Assembly (NCBI GenBank): GCA_016285145.1
Contig: JAEEQE010000034.1
Coordinates: 1-34,315, forward strand
Origin: Bacteroidales bacterium
GTDB lineage: Bacteria; Bacteroidota; Bacteroidia; Bacteroidales; WCHB1-69
DNA length: 34,315 nt
Direction of reading: 5' to 3'
A program made the position numbers and the translations under genes. Each line of letters starts with the position of its first letter. The first letter of the stretch is position 1. The notes under the pieces are model-generated. The model ran no database searches and was not told where the DNA came from. It saw only the letters and a list, made by a program, of their open reading frames with translations. Below, in pieces: positions 13,477-22,248 of this stretch.

Positions 13477-15555
13477 CTACGCTCCGTGTTCCATCAGGAA
13501 TCGCGACGCCTCAATACCGGCCATGGCTCCGGACGCAGCAGCTATGATAGCCTGCCGGTAGTTGGGATCTTGAACGTCGCCGGCAGCGAACACACCCTCC
13601 ACATTCGTGAACGGTGTGCCGGGCCGGGTAATGATATACCCATTCCCGGTCATCTCCAACTGGCCCTGGAACAGTTCCGACACTGGTGTGACACCGATGG
13701 CCTCGAACACACCGTCCACTTCGATGGTCTGTTCCGCCTGCGTGACGACATCACGCACCTGCAGGCCTGTAACCTTCTTTATGAAGCCTTTCTGTTCGCC
13801 AATCACATCCACGGGTACGGTGTTCCAAAGGACTTCTATGTTGGATGTGGACAACACCGCATTCTGCAAAGCCTTGGTGCCCCGGAATTGGTCGCGGCGA
13901 TGCACGATATAGACCTTGGTACAGAGTTGTGCGAGGTAGAGGGCATCTTCCAAGGCGGTGTCACCGCCTCCTATGACCACCGTGGTCTTGTTGCGGAAAA
14001 AGTTACCGTCGCAGGTAGCGCAGGTTGACACTCCAAAACCTCTGAATTTCTGCTCATTAGGCATTCCAAGCCAGCGGGCAGTGGCACCTGTGGACACAAT
14101 CACTGTATCGGCTACAATCTCCCCCTGCCCGTCCAGAACGCAATGGAAGGGGCGGCTGGAGAAATCCACTGCGGTGATTCTGCCGGAACGCATCTCCGTG
14201 CCCACACGCAGGGCCTGCGCCCGAATGTCATCCATGATGACAGGCCCAGACGACCCTTGGGGATAACCAGGGAAATTCTCCACCTCATTCGTGATCGTAA
14301 GCTGGCCACCGGGCTGCATTCCTTCAATCAGCAGCGGTTTCAAATCGGCCCTGGCCGCATAGATGCCGGCGGTATAACCCGCTGGTCCAGAACCGATTAT
14401 AAGGCATTTCACGTGCTCTGACATATAATCCCGCATATCCAGACTCATAATCCGATCATACGCCTGAATATTCTTGGTCTCTGTCCGCAAAAATACGGTG
14501 GCGGCTACGCCGGACGTCTTGTCGGGTACGCGACGCACATCAATCACGCCGGGGAAGTCGGCGCTGAATTTGGCCTCGTTGAAAACCATATTCTCACAAC
14601 CTGAAGGCAAATCAAGCACAGTGAAAGCGTATGTCAAGTCCTCTTTTCCACGCCACATCTCCTCCTTCGTCACACGCCGTCCCTTCAAGTACGACAGCAT
14701 AGGATGATGACCGCTAATGAAAACCTGCAACTCATTCAGGCAGAAGCCCGTGAACCGTAACGGGTTGATCTCTATCGGCACCGCTTTCCGACCGTCATAG
14801 CGAAATTCAATGTGCATGGGGAAATTCCGCAGATGCAGCGTATTATTGAGATTCGTAAGAAACTTGGTGAACGTTTCCTCATACTGATCGAAAAGGCCTT
14901 TGTTGGTCATGTACAAGCGGTCGGATGTGTCAGACTCGTCCATGAACTTATGATGGAAGATATTCAATATCACAGGACACTCGTTTTCATCGTAGTAGGC
15001 ATCCACTGCATACTCTTCACCGCCGATGTATTCCTCTATCAGGAAGCGGCTCTTTCCGACCACAAACTCCGGAAAATCGGCGCCAGCCTTCGCAAAATCA
15101 TGTTGTAAAGATTCCACGGCCTTCTTGTATTCTTCAGGATTGTGTACCACGAACACCCCCTTACTCAGAAATCCTACCGATGGCTTGATGACACAAGGAA
15201 AGACTATACTGTTTGTGTCAAGTTGTTCCATCTCGTTGATATTAACCTCTTTGAAGAAGAAATCAGGGTAAATGTCGCGACAGATCTTCCGGAATGCGGC
15301 CTTGTCCTTCACAATGGAGATGCCATCCAGAAAGCGCTTGTCTTGGATGTGGTCATAAATCCATCCAAGGGCATTTTCAGAAACGGTATAGAGTTTACCT
15401 ATATTATTATATTCATCACAAAATTCTTCGTCAGACATGATCTTGCCATCCGGCACACGTTGCCCGGACATTTCATTCTTTAATACAGGGATATCGTTTT
15501 CCACCAGGGTTTTCACCATCAGGTCAGATACAAAAGGACGCTCTAAAATTACCAT
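13477..15555 (-). CDS. trxB: ATP-grasp / thioredoxin reductase fusion protein
   Basis: A single uninterrupted frame of 692 residues carries two complete enzymes. Residues 1-377 are an ATP-grasp ligase-type protein: CVIKPSVGFLSKGVFVV with Lys124, FLIEEYIGGEEYAVDAYY, and the Mg site MHIEFRYDG...VPIEINPLRF (Glu250, Glu262, Asn264). Residues 378-692 are a full-length thioredoxin reductase: FAD motif IIGSGPAGYTAGIYAAR, redox CATC at 512-515, NADPH motif GGGDTALEDA and AAGDVQDPNYRQAIIAA. Met378 (ATG at 14424) is where a normal TrxB would begin (MSEHVKCLIIG), so internal initiation could also yield free TrxR. The ATP-grasp substrate is unknown. This fusion is not one I know. Own promoter box at 15623. 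Confidence 0.85.
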   Translation of the reverse strand: MVILERPFVSDLMVKTLVENDIPVLKNEMSGQRVPDGKIMSDEEFCDEYNNIGKLYTVSENALGWIYDHIQDKRFLDGISIVKDKAAFRKICRDIYPDFFFKEVNINEMEQLDTNSIVFPCVIKPSVGFLSKGVFVVHNPEEYKKAVESLQHDFAKAGADFPEFVVGKSRFLIEEYIGGEEYAVDAYYDENECPVILNIFHHKFMDESDTSDRLYMTNKGLFDQYEETFTKFLTNLNNTLHLRNFPMHIEFRYDGRKAVPIEINPLRFTGFCLNELQVFISGHHPMLSYLKGRRVTKEEMWRGKEDLTYAFTVLDLPSGCENMVFNEAKFSADFPGVIDVRRVPDKTSGVAATVFLRTETKNIQAYDRIMSLDMRDYMSEHVKCLIIGSGPAGYTAGIYAARADLKPLLIEGMQPGGQLTITNEVENFPGYPQGSSGPVIMDDIRAQALRVGTEMRSGRITAVDFSSRPFHCVLDGQGEIVADTVIVSTGATARWLGMPNEQKFRGFGVSTCATCDGNFFRNKTTVVIGGGDTALEDALYLAQLCTKVYIVHRRDQFRGTKALQNAVLSTSNIEVLWNTVPVDVIGEQKGFIKKVTGLQVRDVVTQAEQTIEVDGVFEAIGVTPVSELFQGQLEMTGNGYIITRPGTPFTNVEGVFAAGDVQDPNYRQAIIAAASGAMAGIEASRFLMEHGA

Positions 15556-15622
15556 AGCTATCTGATTATTTATTTTAAAATCAATTACATAAACAAGTTC
15601 GTATGAAACAACTTCAATGTGG

Positions 15623-15630
15623 CAAAAATA
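15623..15630 (-). promoter_or_regulatory. -7 promoter box of the ATP-grasp/TrxR gene
   Basis: The minus strand reads TATTTTTG, 67 bases before the ATG at 15555. The AT-rich leader contains no obvious hairpin. Confidence 0.6.
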
Positions 15631-15654
15631 CGGAAAATTTGAAAGCCATTGCTT

Positions 15655-17052
15655 TTATCCTTTACGGAAAACAATCCAATTGGTGGTGAAATCGTGCGTG
15701 CGCGGGAACAGTTCCTGCACATGGTTATGGTTGTCGCGATACCATGAGTGGTTCCAGCCGGGCCCCATGTCCATGTAGAGGGCCTCTTGCATCCCGTATT
15801 CCTCTAACTGTTTGACGAACTGTGCGTACGGGATCTTTTCCTGCGAGTCGGCGATGCACACCTTGCCGTCTTTGAGGCATAACGCACGGTAGTAGTTGTC
15901 GTTCTTGCGCCACAAGGGCCGTGTTTTGCCCTTGTGGATGATGCAGACCTGGCAGAAGCCCATGCCGCCGCGCCGCGCGGCCAGCTGCAAGGCGTTGTCT
16001 ATATGAGTGGTCAGGAACTGCGGCTGATGGTCATACCAGACGAAGCATCCTGTGTTCTTGTCGCATACATATCCTTTGTAAAATGTGCCGCCCGCCACAT
16101 GGTCGCCGGCGATGTTCTGGTGCCGGAACCTGCGAAGTTCCTCGCCCGTGAACGCAGCCTCTGCACAGAAGATGACATCGGAATCCTCGGCGGTGGGCAT
16201 TGTGCCGCACATGAGGTCAATGCAGTCGTATTGCGGATAGAAGACGTTAAGGCCGTTCGCCGTATCGCAAAGGATGTTGAGGGTGCGCCGCAAGGCCGTG
16301 TCGGAGTTCCTCGACTGCACCATGACGGTCAAGAAGGCCAGCATCTGTTCCGTGCCGTGGAAGGTGTTCAGATCCACATCGCCCTTGGCCCAAGAGAAAC
16401 GTGCATTGTGCTGGTACTGCCAGAAAAGGTAAGGCTGCCCTATGTTCGGTTGTCCATTCAAAGAGCAAATCCATAGAGGATTTTTGGGAAATCTATTCTG
16501 AATGTATTTTTTGTAACCATCCAAGTTGGTGTATATCATCACTTTGTTTTGGCTGATGGCTTCAAATCGTTGGATGAAGTCTTCAATCACCTGGATGCGC
16601 TGCTGGGTGCTCTTGTCGGATGGGTTGCTCCAATCCTCCACATCCACAACGGGCATAAGGTCGTAGGATTTGCTGCGTATGACTTCGTAGAAATGGTCGG
16701 CCTGCCGGCTGCCATCCTCGTTGAAGCGCAAGAAATGGTAGAACCCGACAGGCAGGTCGGTCTGCAGTGTGACCGCCCGATGGTGACGCGGCATGAGCGT
16801 GTCGATGCCGTCCATCCCCATGGTGGCCCGCATATACACGAAACGGATGCTGTCTTGCGATGCCCGGCGAAAATCCACCGTCCCCGTGTAGGAGGAGATG
16901 TCAATACCCGTCATGGGGTGCTCGAAAACAACATCCCCTTTGAGGTTCTGGTGGAAATGTTTTCGGATAAAATAATAAGACACCCCGGCTATCAGAAGGA
17001 GAACGATGAGGGAGAATAAGAATTGCAGGAATCGCCGGTGTGTTTTTTTCAT
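15655..17052 (-). CDS. Membrane-anchored GH25 muramidase-like protein with extra C-terminal domain
   Basis: This 465-residue protein has a short basic N-terminus, one membrane helix (about 9-29) and a GH25 domain (about 45-240). GH25 enzymes cleave the N-acetylmuramyl bond of peptidoglycan; the signature GIDISSYTGTVDF (Asp51), the FVYMRATMG strand and the DxE pair Asp137/Glu139 in MPVVDVED are present. Residues about 285-465 form a second domain: GGTFYKGYVCDK, the charged middle RALCLKDGKVCIADSQ and EEYGMQEALYMDMGPGWN. This order resembles the phosphodiester-glycosidase (NAGPA/DUF2233) fold, where a final conserved acidic-glycine motif is usual; that reading is inference. It starts 6 bases after asd, so the two are co-transcribed. 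Confidence 0.75.
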   Translation of the reverse strand: MKKTHRRFLQFLFSLIVLLLIAGVSYYFIRKHFHQNLKGDVVFEHPMTGIDISSYTGTVDFRRASQDSIRFVYMRATMGMDGIDTLMPRHHRAVTLQTDLPVGFYHFLRFNEDGSRQADHFYEVIRSKSYDLMPVVDVEDWSNPSDKSTQQRIQVIEDFIQRFEAISQNKVMIYTNLDGYKKYIQNRFPKNPLWICSLNGQPNIGQPYLFWQYQHNARFSWAKGDVDLNTFHGTEQMLAFLTVMVQSRNSDTALRRTLNILCDTANGLNVFYPQYDCIDLMCGTMPTAEDSDVIFCAEAAFTGEELRRFRHQNIAGDHVAGGTFYKGYVCDKNTGCFVWYDHQPQFLTTHIDNALQLAARRGGMGFCQVCIIHKGKTRPLWRKNDNYYRALCLKDGKVCIADSQEKIPYAQFVKQLEEYGMQEALYMDMGPGWNHSWYRDNHNHVQELFPRTHDFTTNWIVFRKG

Positions 17053-17058
17053 GCGGGG

Positions 17059-18048
17059 CTATTGCATAAATTTCGTTTGTATCAGTTGGGCAATCTGAAT
17101 GGCGTTGGTGGCGGCGCCCTTGCGAAGATTATCGCCCACCACCCAGAGGTTCAGTGTCTTAGGCTGGGTATAATCCCGACGAATGCGGCCCACGAACACG
17201 TCATCCTTATCTTCGGAGAAGAGCGGCATGGGATAGATGTTGTTGGCCGGGTCATCTTGCACGACCACTCCGGGCATGTCGTTGAGGAGTTGATATACCT
17301 CGTTGATTTCAAATTCGTTGTAAAACTCCACATTCACCGCTTCAGAATGGCCGCCCGTCACCGGCACGCGAACCACAGTGGCCGTGACCTGGATGTTCGG
17401 GTCGCCCAGAATCTTGCGGGTTTCGTTCAACAGTTTGGTCTCCTCCGTCGTATAACCATTGGCCTCGAATGTGCCGCCGTGCGGGAAGAGGTTCATGTCG
17501 ATGGGATATGGATAGGCCTTCTCGCACGGCTCACCCGCGCGCTCCTTGGCCAGCTGGTTGACAGCCTTCATACCCGTGCCCGTGATGGACTGGTAGGTGG
17601 AGACAACGACACGTTTGATCTTGTATTTCCAGTGGAGCGGAGCCAATGCCATCACCATCGCGATGGTCGAACAGTTGGGATTGGCTATGATCCTGTCCTC
17701 TTTCTTGATAATATCACCGTTGATCTCCGGCACCACCAACGGGATGCCGGGGTCACTGCGCCAGGCGGAAGAGTTGTCTATGACGTAGGTGCCGTTTTGG
17801 GCGAACAACGGCGCGTATTGCAGCGACGGACCGCTGCCAGCTGAGAATATTGCGATGTCCGGAACCGCCGCAATGGCGTCTTCCACTGAGACCACATTAC
17901 ACTCTTTCCCCGCAAAGGTCACCTTTTTGCCCACCGACTTGGCAGAGGCTGCAGGCAGAAACTCACATTGACCGAATCCTCTTTCCTCTAATACTTTACG
18001 CATTTTACCGCCCACCAAACCGGTGGCACCAACTAAAGCGATTTTCAT
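17059..18048 (-). CDS. asd: Aspartate-semialdehyde dehydrogenase
   Basis: This 329-residue enzyme reduces aspartyl phosphate to aspartate semialdehyde, the branch point to lysine/diaminopimelate, threonine and methionine. The NADP-binding start MKIALVGATGLVGGKM, the catalytic Cys126 in IANPNCSTIAMV, the substrate-binding STYQSITGTGMKAV and His234 in TGGHSEAVNVEF are all present. Length is standard. It is followed by the GH25 gene after 6 bases, linking diaminopimelate supply with a wall-active protein in one transcript. Its promoter box lies back to back with that of the divergent lamin-tail gene. Confidence 0.95.
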   Translation of the reverse strand: MKIALVGATGLVGGKMRKVLEERGFGQCEFLPAASAKSVGKKVTFAGKECNVVSVEDAIAAVPDIAIFSAGSGPSLQYAPLFAQNGTYVIDNSSAWRSDPGIPLVVPEINGDIIKKEDRIIANPNCSTIAMVMALAPLHWKYKIKRVVVSTYQSITGTGMKAVNQLAKERAGEPCEKAYPYPIDMNLFPHGGTFEANGYTTEETKLLNETRKILGDPNIQVTATVVRVPVTGGHSEAVNVEFYNEFEINEVYQLLNDMPGVVVQDDPANNIYPMPLFSEDKDDVFVGRIRRDYTQPKTLNLWVVGDNLRKGAATNAIQIAQLIQTKFMQ

Positions 18049-18100
18049 AATGTTTTAGATTATTGTTGAAAAATATTAACAGTATAACATTGTTACCATG

Positions 18101-18108
18101 CAAAAGTA
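18101..18108 (-). promoter_or_regulatory. -7 promoter box of asd
   Basis: The minus strand reads TACTTTTG. The ATG lies 52 bases downstream. The next base but one begins the opposing TATTTTTG box. Confidence 0.55.
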
Positions 18109-18109
18109 G

Positions 18110-18117
18110 TATTTTTG
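18110..18117 (+). promoter_or_regulatory. -7 promoter box of the lamin-tail gene
   Basis: TATTTTTG, with TTG at 18090-18092 as a possible -33 element (17-base gap). The ATG at 18140 is 22 bases downstream. Confidence 0.55.
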
Positions 18118-18139
18118 TTTTCTGAAAAACAGAGGGAAA

Positions 18140-19876
18140 ATGAAAGAAATTAACAAAAGAAATTGGATTACGTGTATGCTGTGTGGGTTGTTTCTTTTAA
18201 TGGGATATGCGGGAAAGGCCCAGGAGGAGATGAAACGATATGATGTGGTGATCAGCGAGGTGATGGCTGATCCGACGCCCGGGGTGGGCCTGCCTGCAGT
18301 GGAATATTTGGAATTGTACAACCGGACTTCACGCCCGTGCCAATTGCGGGGATGGTCGTTGCAGATCGGCACAACCATAAAAGAATTGCCTGACTTTTTG
18401 CTGGATAGCATGAGCTTTGTCAGCATTATTGCCAACAAAAACGAATCGATCTGGATGCCCATCTGTCCACATCATATAGTATTGTCATCATTGAGCATCA
18501 CAGATGGTGGACAGCAGATCATATTATATGATGATCATAAACGAATAATTCATGCTGTTTTTTTTCAAAAAGAATGGCATTCCGAACCCATAAAGCGGGA
18601 CGGAGGATGGTCGTTGGAGATGAAAGACACGGATTTGCCCTGCTGGGGAGAGAACAACTGGGACTCATCGGTGGATGAATCCGGAGGAACGCCAGGGCGC
18701 GCCAATTCGATTCGACAATCCCTGGAAGATGCCAGTCCGCCGGAGATGGAACGCATCACTTTGTTAGACAGCCAGACCATACGGGTGTTCTTTTCCGAGC
18801 CGGTTTGTGTTCCCGATGGAGATGGTGATGCACTGTTTCACATCCGGCCGGAGCTTCCCATTGCGCAAATGCGGGAAGTGCCGCCGTTTTTTTCAGCCTT
18901 GGATGTTTCCGTGACATCAACGCCGCACCCGACCATCCAATATCGTTTGGATGGCAGTTGCCGGATTCGCGATTGCGCAGGAAACAGGTTTCCAGAGGGC
19001 AACGGATTGCCGTTCGGACGTCCAACACAACCCTTGCCTGGAGACCTGATAATCAACGAGGTGCTTTCCCATCCGTTTGACGGAGAGGATGCCGACTTTG
19101 TGGAATTATTCAATAATTCATCCTTTATTATAGATTTAAAAGATGTTAGAATAGGTTCGGGTGGCGACACGATGCCTCTGAGATCGGTGGGGGCATCCAA
19201 TGGTTTCCAACTGATGCCGGGTGCCTATTGTGCGTTGTGCAAAAAACGCAAGCTCACGCAACGACAGTATTACTGTCGCAATCCGGACGCACTCCATTCG
19301 TGCGATTCGATGCCGGCATTCGCCAATGCCAACGGAGTGGTATTCCTGACCACTCGGTCGTTGCGTGTTCTTGACCGTTTTGCCTACGATGAAAAGATGC
19401 ACTTCCCAGGACTGACATCAACGGAAGGGGTTAGTCTGGAGCGCATTCACTCTGACCGGCCCACACAAGATCCGGGCAATTGGCATTCGGCATCTTCAAC
19501 AGTTGGATTCGCCACTCCGGGATACAAAAACTCGCAGGATGGTTCAGATGCAGACTTTGATGCACTTGTTATTAGTCCGGAGGTGATTTCTCCCGATAAT
19601 GACGGTTTTGAGGATTTTGCAGAAATACAGCTGACATTCGAGGACATGGAGAACCAGGTTTCCATCCAAATCTTTAACCATAAAGGTTTTCTAATCAAGC
19701 AGTTGCTCAACAACGTCCCTTGTGGCCGGGAAGTGACGTGCCGATGGGACGGAGAGGATGGGGTGGGGAATCCCGTGCCGACGGGCATGTATGCCGTAGT
19801 CGTGCGATGGTGGAACGCCCAAAGCCGACGCACACACTCTATCCGGAAGGTTGTTTCCGTATATCGACCGCACTGA
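18140..19876 (+). CDS. Secreted protein with two lamin-tail domains and a FlgD/CHU_C-like C-terminus
   Basis: This 578-residue protein has a signal peptide (ending near GYAGKAQ). Two lamin-tail domains are visible. The first starts near residue 35 (VVISEVMADPTPG, VEYLELYNRT, CQLRGWSLQIG), the second near 303 (DLIINEVLSHPFDGEDADFVELFNNSS). Between them is an Ig-like segment. The last 90 residues (VISPDNDGFEDFAEIQL, WDGEDGVGNPVPTGMYAVVV) match the FlgD-Ig/gliding-type C-terminal fold that in Bacteroidota can act as a type IX secretion signal. Lamin-tail domains in bacteria occur on surface proteins and nucleases, but no nuclease domain is present here. Role unknown; likely exported to the cell surface. 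Confidence 0.8.
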   Translation: MKEINKRNWITCMLCGLFLLMGYAGKAQEEMKRYDVVISEVMADPTPGVGLPAVEYLELYNRTSRPCQLRGWSLQIGTTIKELPDFLLDSMSFVSIIANKNESIWMPICPHHIVLSSLSITDGGQQIILYDDHKRIIHAVFFQKEWHSEPIKRDGGWSLEMKDTDLPCWGENNWDSSVDESGGTPGRANSIRQSLEDASPPEMERITLLDSQTIRVFFSEPVCVPDGDGDALFHIRPELPIAQMREVPPFFSALDVSVTSTPHPTIQYRLDGSCRIRDCAGNRFPEGNGLPFGRPTQPLPGDLIINEVLSHPFDGEDADFVELFNNSSFIIDLKDVRIGSGGDTMPLRSVGASNGFQLMPGAYCALCKKRKLTQRQYYCRNPDALHSCDSMPAFANANGVVFLTTRSLRVLDRFAYDEKMHFPGLTSTEGVSLERIHSDRPTQDPGNWHSASSTVGFATPGYKNSQDGSDADFDALVISPEVISPDNDGFEDFAEIQLTFEDMENQVSIQIFNHKGFLIKQLLNNVPCGREVTCRWDGEDGVGNPVPTGMYAVVVRWWNAQSRRTHSIRKVVSVYRPH

Positions 19877-19896
19877 TCAGGCCCGTGACACTTTTC

Positions 19897-20592
19897 CTAT
19901 GCGCTCCGTTTCATGGCGGCGATGGAAAGGAACAGGCCAAGGATCACGCTGCACAAGGCGGCGAAGAGCACTTGCATGTCCTGCGGCAGGCAGAAGGTGA
20001 GCGTATGAGCCGGAATCCAGAACAAAGGAATGGTTTTCTTGAAAACAAAACCCCACTGCACGCCCCAGTCCATCTGGGTTATATACTGTTTAACAGGCAT
20101 GGGTTTCACCAATGCGGATACTCGTCCATCGTGGGCGGCGATATGCATGTCGCAAATCTTATGCACGGTCATGAAAACAGGTGCGAATGCAGTGTTCATC
20201 ATCACGCTGACGCAGAAGGCTCCTAACAGTTTCAGCCCGGAGAACGAACTGTTCATGGCCTCACTGATGCCGCTGAATGCCAAATAGCGTTCCATAAACC
20301 CAGGCACCCCTATACGGAACACGCTCATAGCCAACGCAATCCACATACCCAGAAGGCCCCAGACTATGAATTTGGGCAGCAAACCGAACCCTTTGTGGTA
20401 ATAGTGTCCGTTTTTGATACGGGTGCCGAGCATCTCCCCGAAAGTGGCCAGAATACCGAATTTCAGGAATGCCATCCACAACGGGAAGTTTTTGTTGCCG
20501 GCACAATAGGCATCATAAACGGCGTCAAACAGGAAAAAAGGAGCAAGGAACACCACCACAATGGCGATGACGATAAAATCACTTTTTTTCAT
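19897..20592 (-). CDS. Multi-pass membrane protein, unknown function
   Basis: This 231-residue protein has about six hydrophobic helices: FIVIAIVVVFLAPFFLF, FLKFGILATFGEML, FIVWGLLGMWIALAMSVF, LLGAFCVSVMMNTAFAPVF, TIPLFWIPAHTLTFCLP and VLFAALCSVILGLFLSIAA. The middle loop motif RIKNGHYYHKGFGLLPK and the FWIPAHTLTF segment look conserved-family-like, but I cannot name a family with confidence. It lies 39 bases after cysS and is probably co-transcribed, though the gap leaves room for its own promoter. No terminator is visible between it and the convergent lamin-tail gene. Confidence 0.7.
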   Translation of the reverse strand: MKKSDFIVIAIVVVFLAPFFLFDAVYDAYCAGNKNFPLWMAFLKFGILATFGEMLGTRIKNGHYYHKGFGLLPKFIVWGLLGMWIALAMSVFRIGVPGFMERYLAFSGISEAMNSSFSGLKLLGAFCVSVMMNTAFAPVFMTVHKICDMHIAAHDGRVSALVKPMPVKQYITQMDWGVQWGFVFKKTIPLFWIPAHTLTFCLPQDMQVLFAALCSVILGLFLSIAAMKRSA

Positions 20593-20631
20593 AAAGCGTT
20601 ATATGTCTGATAGTTTTACAATACTGGAATC

Positions 20632-22119
20632 TTACAAGCTCCATTCGGCTCCGTCTTTCGTATCTTTGACGGTGATGCCTGCCTCTTTGAGTTCATCCCG
20701 GATTTTATCGGAGATGGCCCAGTTCTTGTTGGCCTTGGCATCCTGACGGATAGAGAGCACGAGGTCCATCACCTTGTTCATGGCCTCGCTGTACTTGTCG
20801 GCCACGTTGGCGGTTTCCGGCTTCATACCCAAGATGTCAAAGAAGAAGGTGCGGTAGGTCTGGGCCAGGAGGGCTATATCCTCGGCCGTCAGCGCCATGT
20901 GACCGTCCTTGACGGCATTGATGATACGGGCCGCTTCGAAGAGTTCGGCGATGACCTTTGGCGTATTGAAATCGTCGTTCATGGCATCATAACAACGCTC
21001 AACCCATTCGGCAATATTCTCGTCGGATTTGTCGGAGGTTTTGAGCTTATCGAGGTGCCGTTCGGCGGCATACAGCTTCTCCATGCCCTTTTCGGCGGAT
21101 TGGAGAGCCTCATTGCTGAAGTCAACCGTGCCGCGGTAATGGGCCTGGAGGACAAAATAACGGATGGTCATTGGAGAGTAAGCCTGCGTGAGCATCGGAT
21201 GCGAGCCCGTGAAGAACTCGTTGAGGGTGATGAAATTACCCAGCGACTTGCCCATCTTCTGACCGTTGATGGTAATCATATTGTTGTGCATCCAGTAGCG
21301 CACAGAACTCTTGCCGTTAGCCACGGTACTCTGACACACTTCGGATTCGTGGTGCGGGAACAACAGATCCATGCCGCCGCCGTGGATATCGAATTGTTCG
21401 CCTAAGTATTTGGTGCTCATAGCTGTACATTCGATATGCCAGCCAGGGAAGCCCACGCTCCATGGCGAATTCCAGCGCATAATGTGCTCGGGTGCGGCCT
21501 TTTTCCAAAGGGCGAAGTCGGCGGGATTGCGCTTCTCGCTCTGGCCGTCCAACTCGCGGGTGTTGGCAATCAGCTCGCTCAGCACGCGACCCGAGAGCTT
21601 GCCGTAGCCGAAAGCCTTGTCGAATTTCTCCACATCAAAATAGACGGAACCTTCCGACACATAGGCATAGCCTTTGTCAAGGATTTTTTGCACCATCTCA
21701 ATCTGTTCGATGATGTGACCGGAAGCACGCGGCTCGATGGAGGGCCCCTTCACGTTGAGGGCCTCCATGGCATGGTGGTAGCTGTCCATATAGTATTGGG
21801 CCACCTCCATAGGCTCAAGCTCTTCCAGGCGTGCTTTCTTGGCGATCTTGTCCTCACCATCGTCGGCATCGTGCTCCAGATGGCCCACGTCGGTGATGTT
21901 TCGCACATAACGTACCTTATAGCCAATGTGGGTGAGATAGCGGAAAACGATGTCAAAGGTCACCGCCGGGCGCGCGTGGCCCAGATGGGGCTCACCATAC
22001 ACCGTGGGGCCGCACACATATAAGCCCACATGGTCGGGAACAATGGGTTTCAGAAGCTCTTTACGCTTTGATAAAGTATTGAACAATAAAACTTTGCCTT
22101 TGTTGTCAGTTGGATTCAT
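20632..22119 (-). CDS. cysS: Cysteinyl-tRNA synthetase
   Basis: This 495-residue class I synthetase charges tRNA-Cys. The zinc/cysteine site begins [19 protein letters not shown], including the HIGH-equivalent HLGH. The second zinc ligands follow in [10 protein letters not shown] and PHHESEVCQ. The KMSKS loop is KMGKSLGNF, with Gly for the usual Ser. The DALR-type helical end ([13 protein letters not shown]) and the C-terminal [21 protein letters not shown] are normal. Length is right for the family. Its promoter is the box at 22153, opposite the aldehyde dehydrogenase promoter. Confidence 0.96.
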   Translation of the reverse strand: MNPTDNKGKVLLFNTLSKRKELLKPIVPDHVGLYVCGPTVYGEPHLGHARPAVTFDIVFRYLTHIGYKVRYVRNITDVGHLEHDADDGEDKIAKKARLEELEPMEVAQYYMDSYHHAMEALNVKGPSIEPRASGHIIEQIEMVQKILDKGYAYVSEGSVYFDVEKFDKAFGYGKLSGRVLSELIANTRELDGQSEKRNPADFALWKKAAPEHIMRWNSPWSVGFPGWHIECTAMSTKYLGEQFDIHGGGMDLLFPHHESEVCQSTVANGKSSVRYWMHNNMITINGQKMGKSLGNFITLNEFFTGSHPMLTQAYSPMTIRYFVLQAHYRGTVDFSNEALQSAEKGMEKLYAAERHLDKLKTSDKSDENIAEWVERCYDAMNDDFNTPKVIAELFEAARIINAVKDGHMALTAEDIALLAQTYRTFFFDILGMKPETANVADKYSEAMNKVMDLVLSIRQDAKANKNWAISDKIRDELKEAGITVKDTKDGAEWSL

Positions 22120-22152
22120 ATAATTGTATTGTTTAATTCAAGAAATCGGGTG

Positions 22153-22160
22153 CAAAGGTA
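22153..22160 (-). promoter_or_regulatory. -7 promoter box of cysS
   Basis: The minus strand reads TACCTTTG, 33 bases before the ATG at 22119. Confidence 0.6.
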
Positions 22161-22182
22161 CGGAAAAATGTTGAGAATTGAT

Positions 22183-22190
22183 TATTTTTG
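22183..22190 (+). promoter_or_regulatory. -7 promoter box of the aldehyde dehydrogenase gene
   Basis: TATTTTTG lies 58 bases before the ATG at 22249. Its existence supports the downstream ATG over an in-frame TTG at 22129, which lies upstream of the promoter. Confidence 0.6.
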
Positions 22191-22248
22191 CAGCCAGAAT
22201 AAACATTTGTTATTAAATATAAATTATTGTCTCGAAAATTCGAAAAAG

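Noticed and set aside
14400-14450. Frameshift or stop separating ATP-grasp and thioredoxin reductase genes
   Set aside because: Reading codon by codon across the join, the frame is continuous (RDYMSEHVK); no stop is present in this sequence.
18049-18100. Lysine riboswitch upstream of asd
   Set aside because: The leader after the -7 box is only about 50 bases, too short for the aptamer, and has no matching conserved core.
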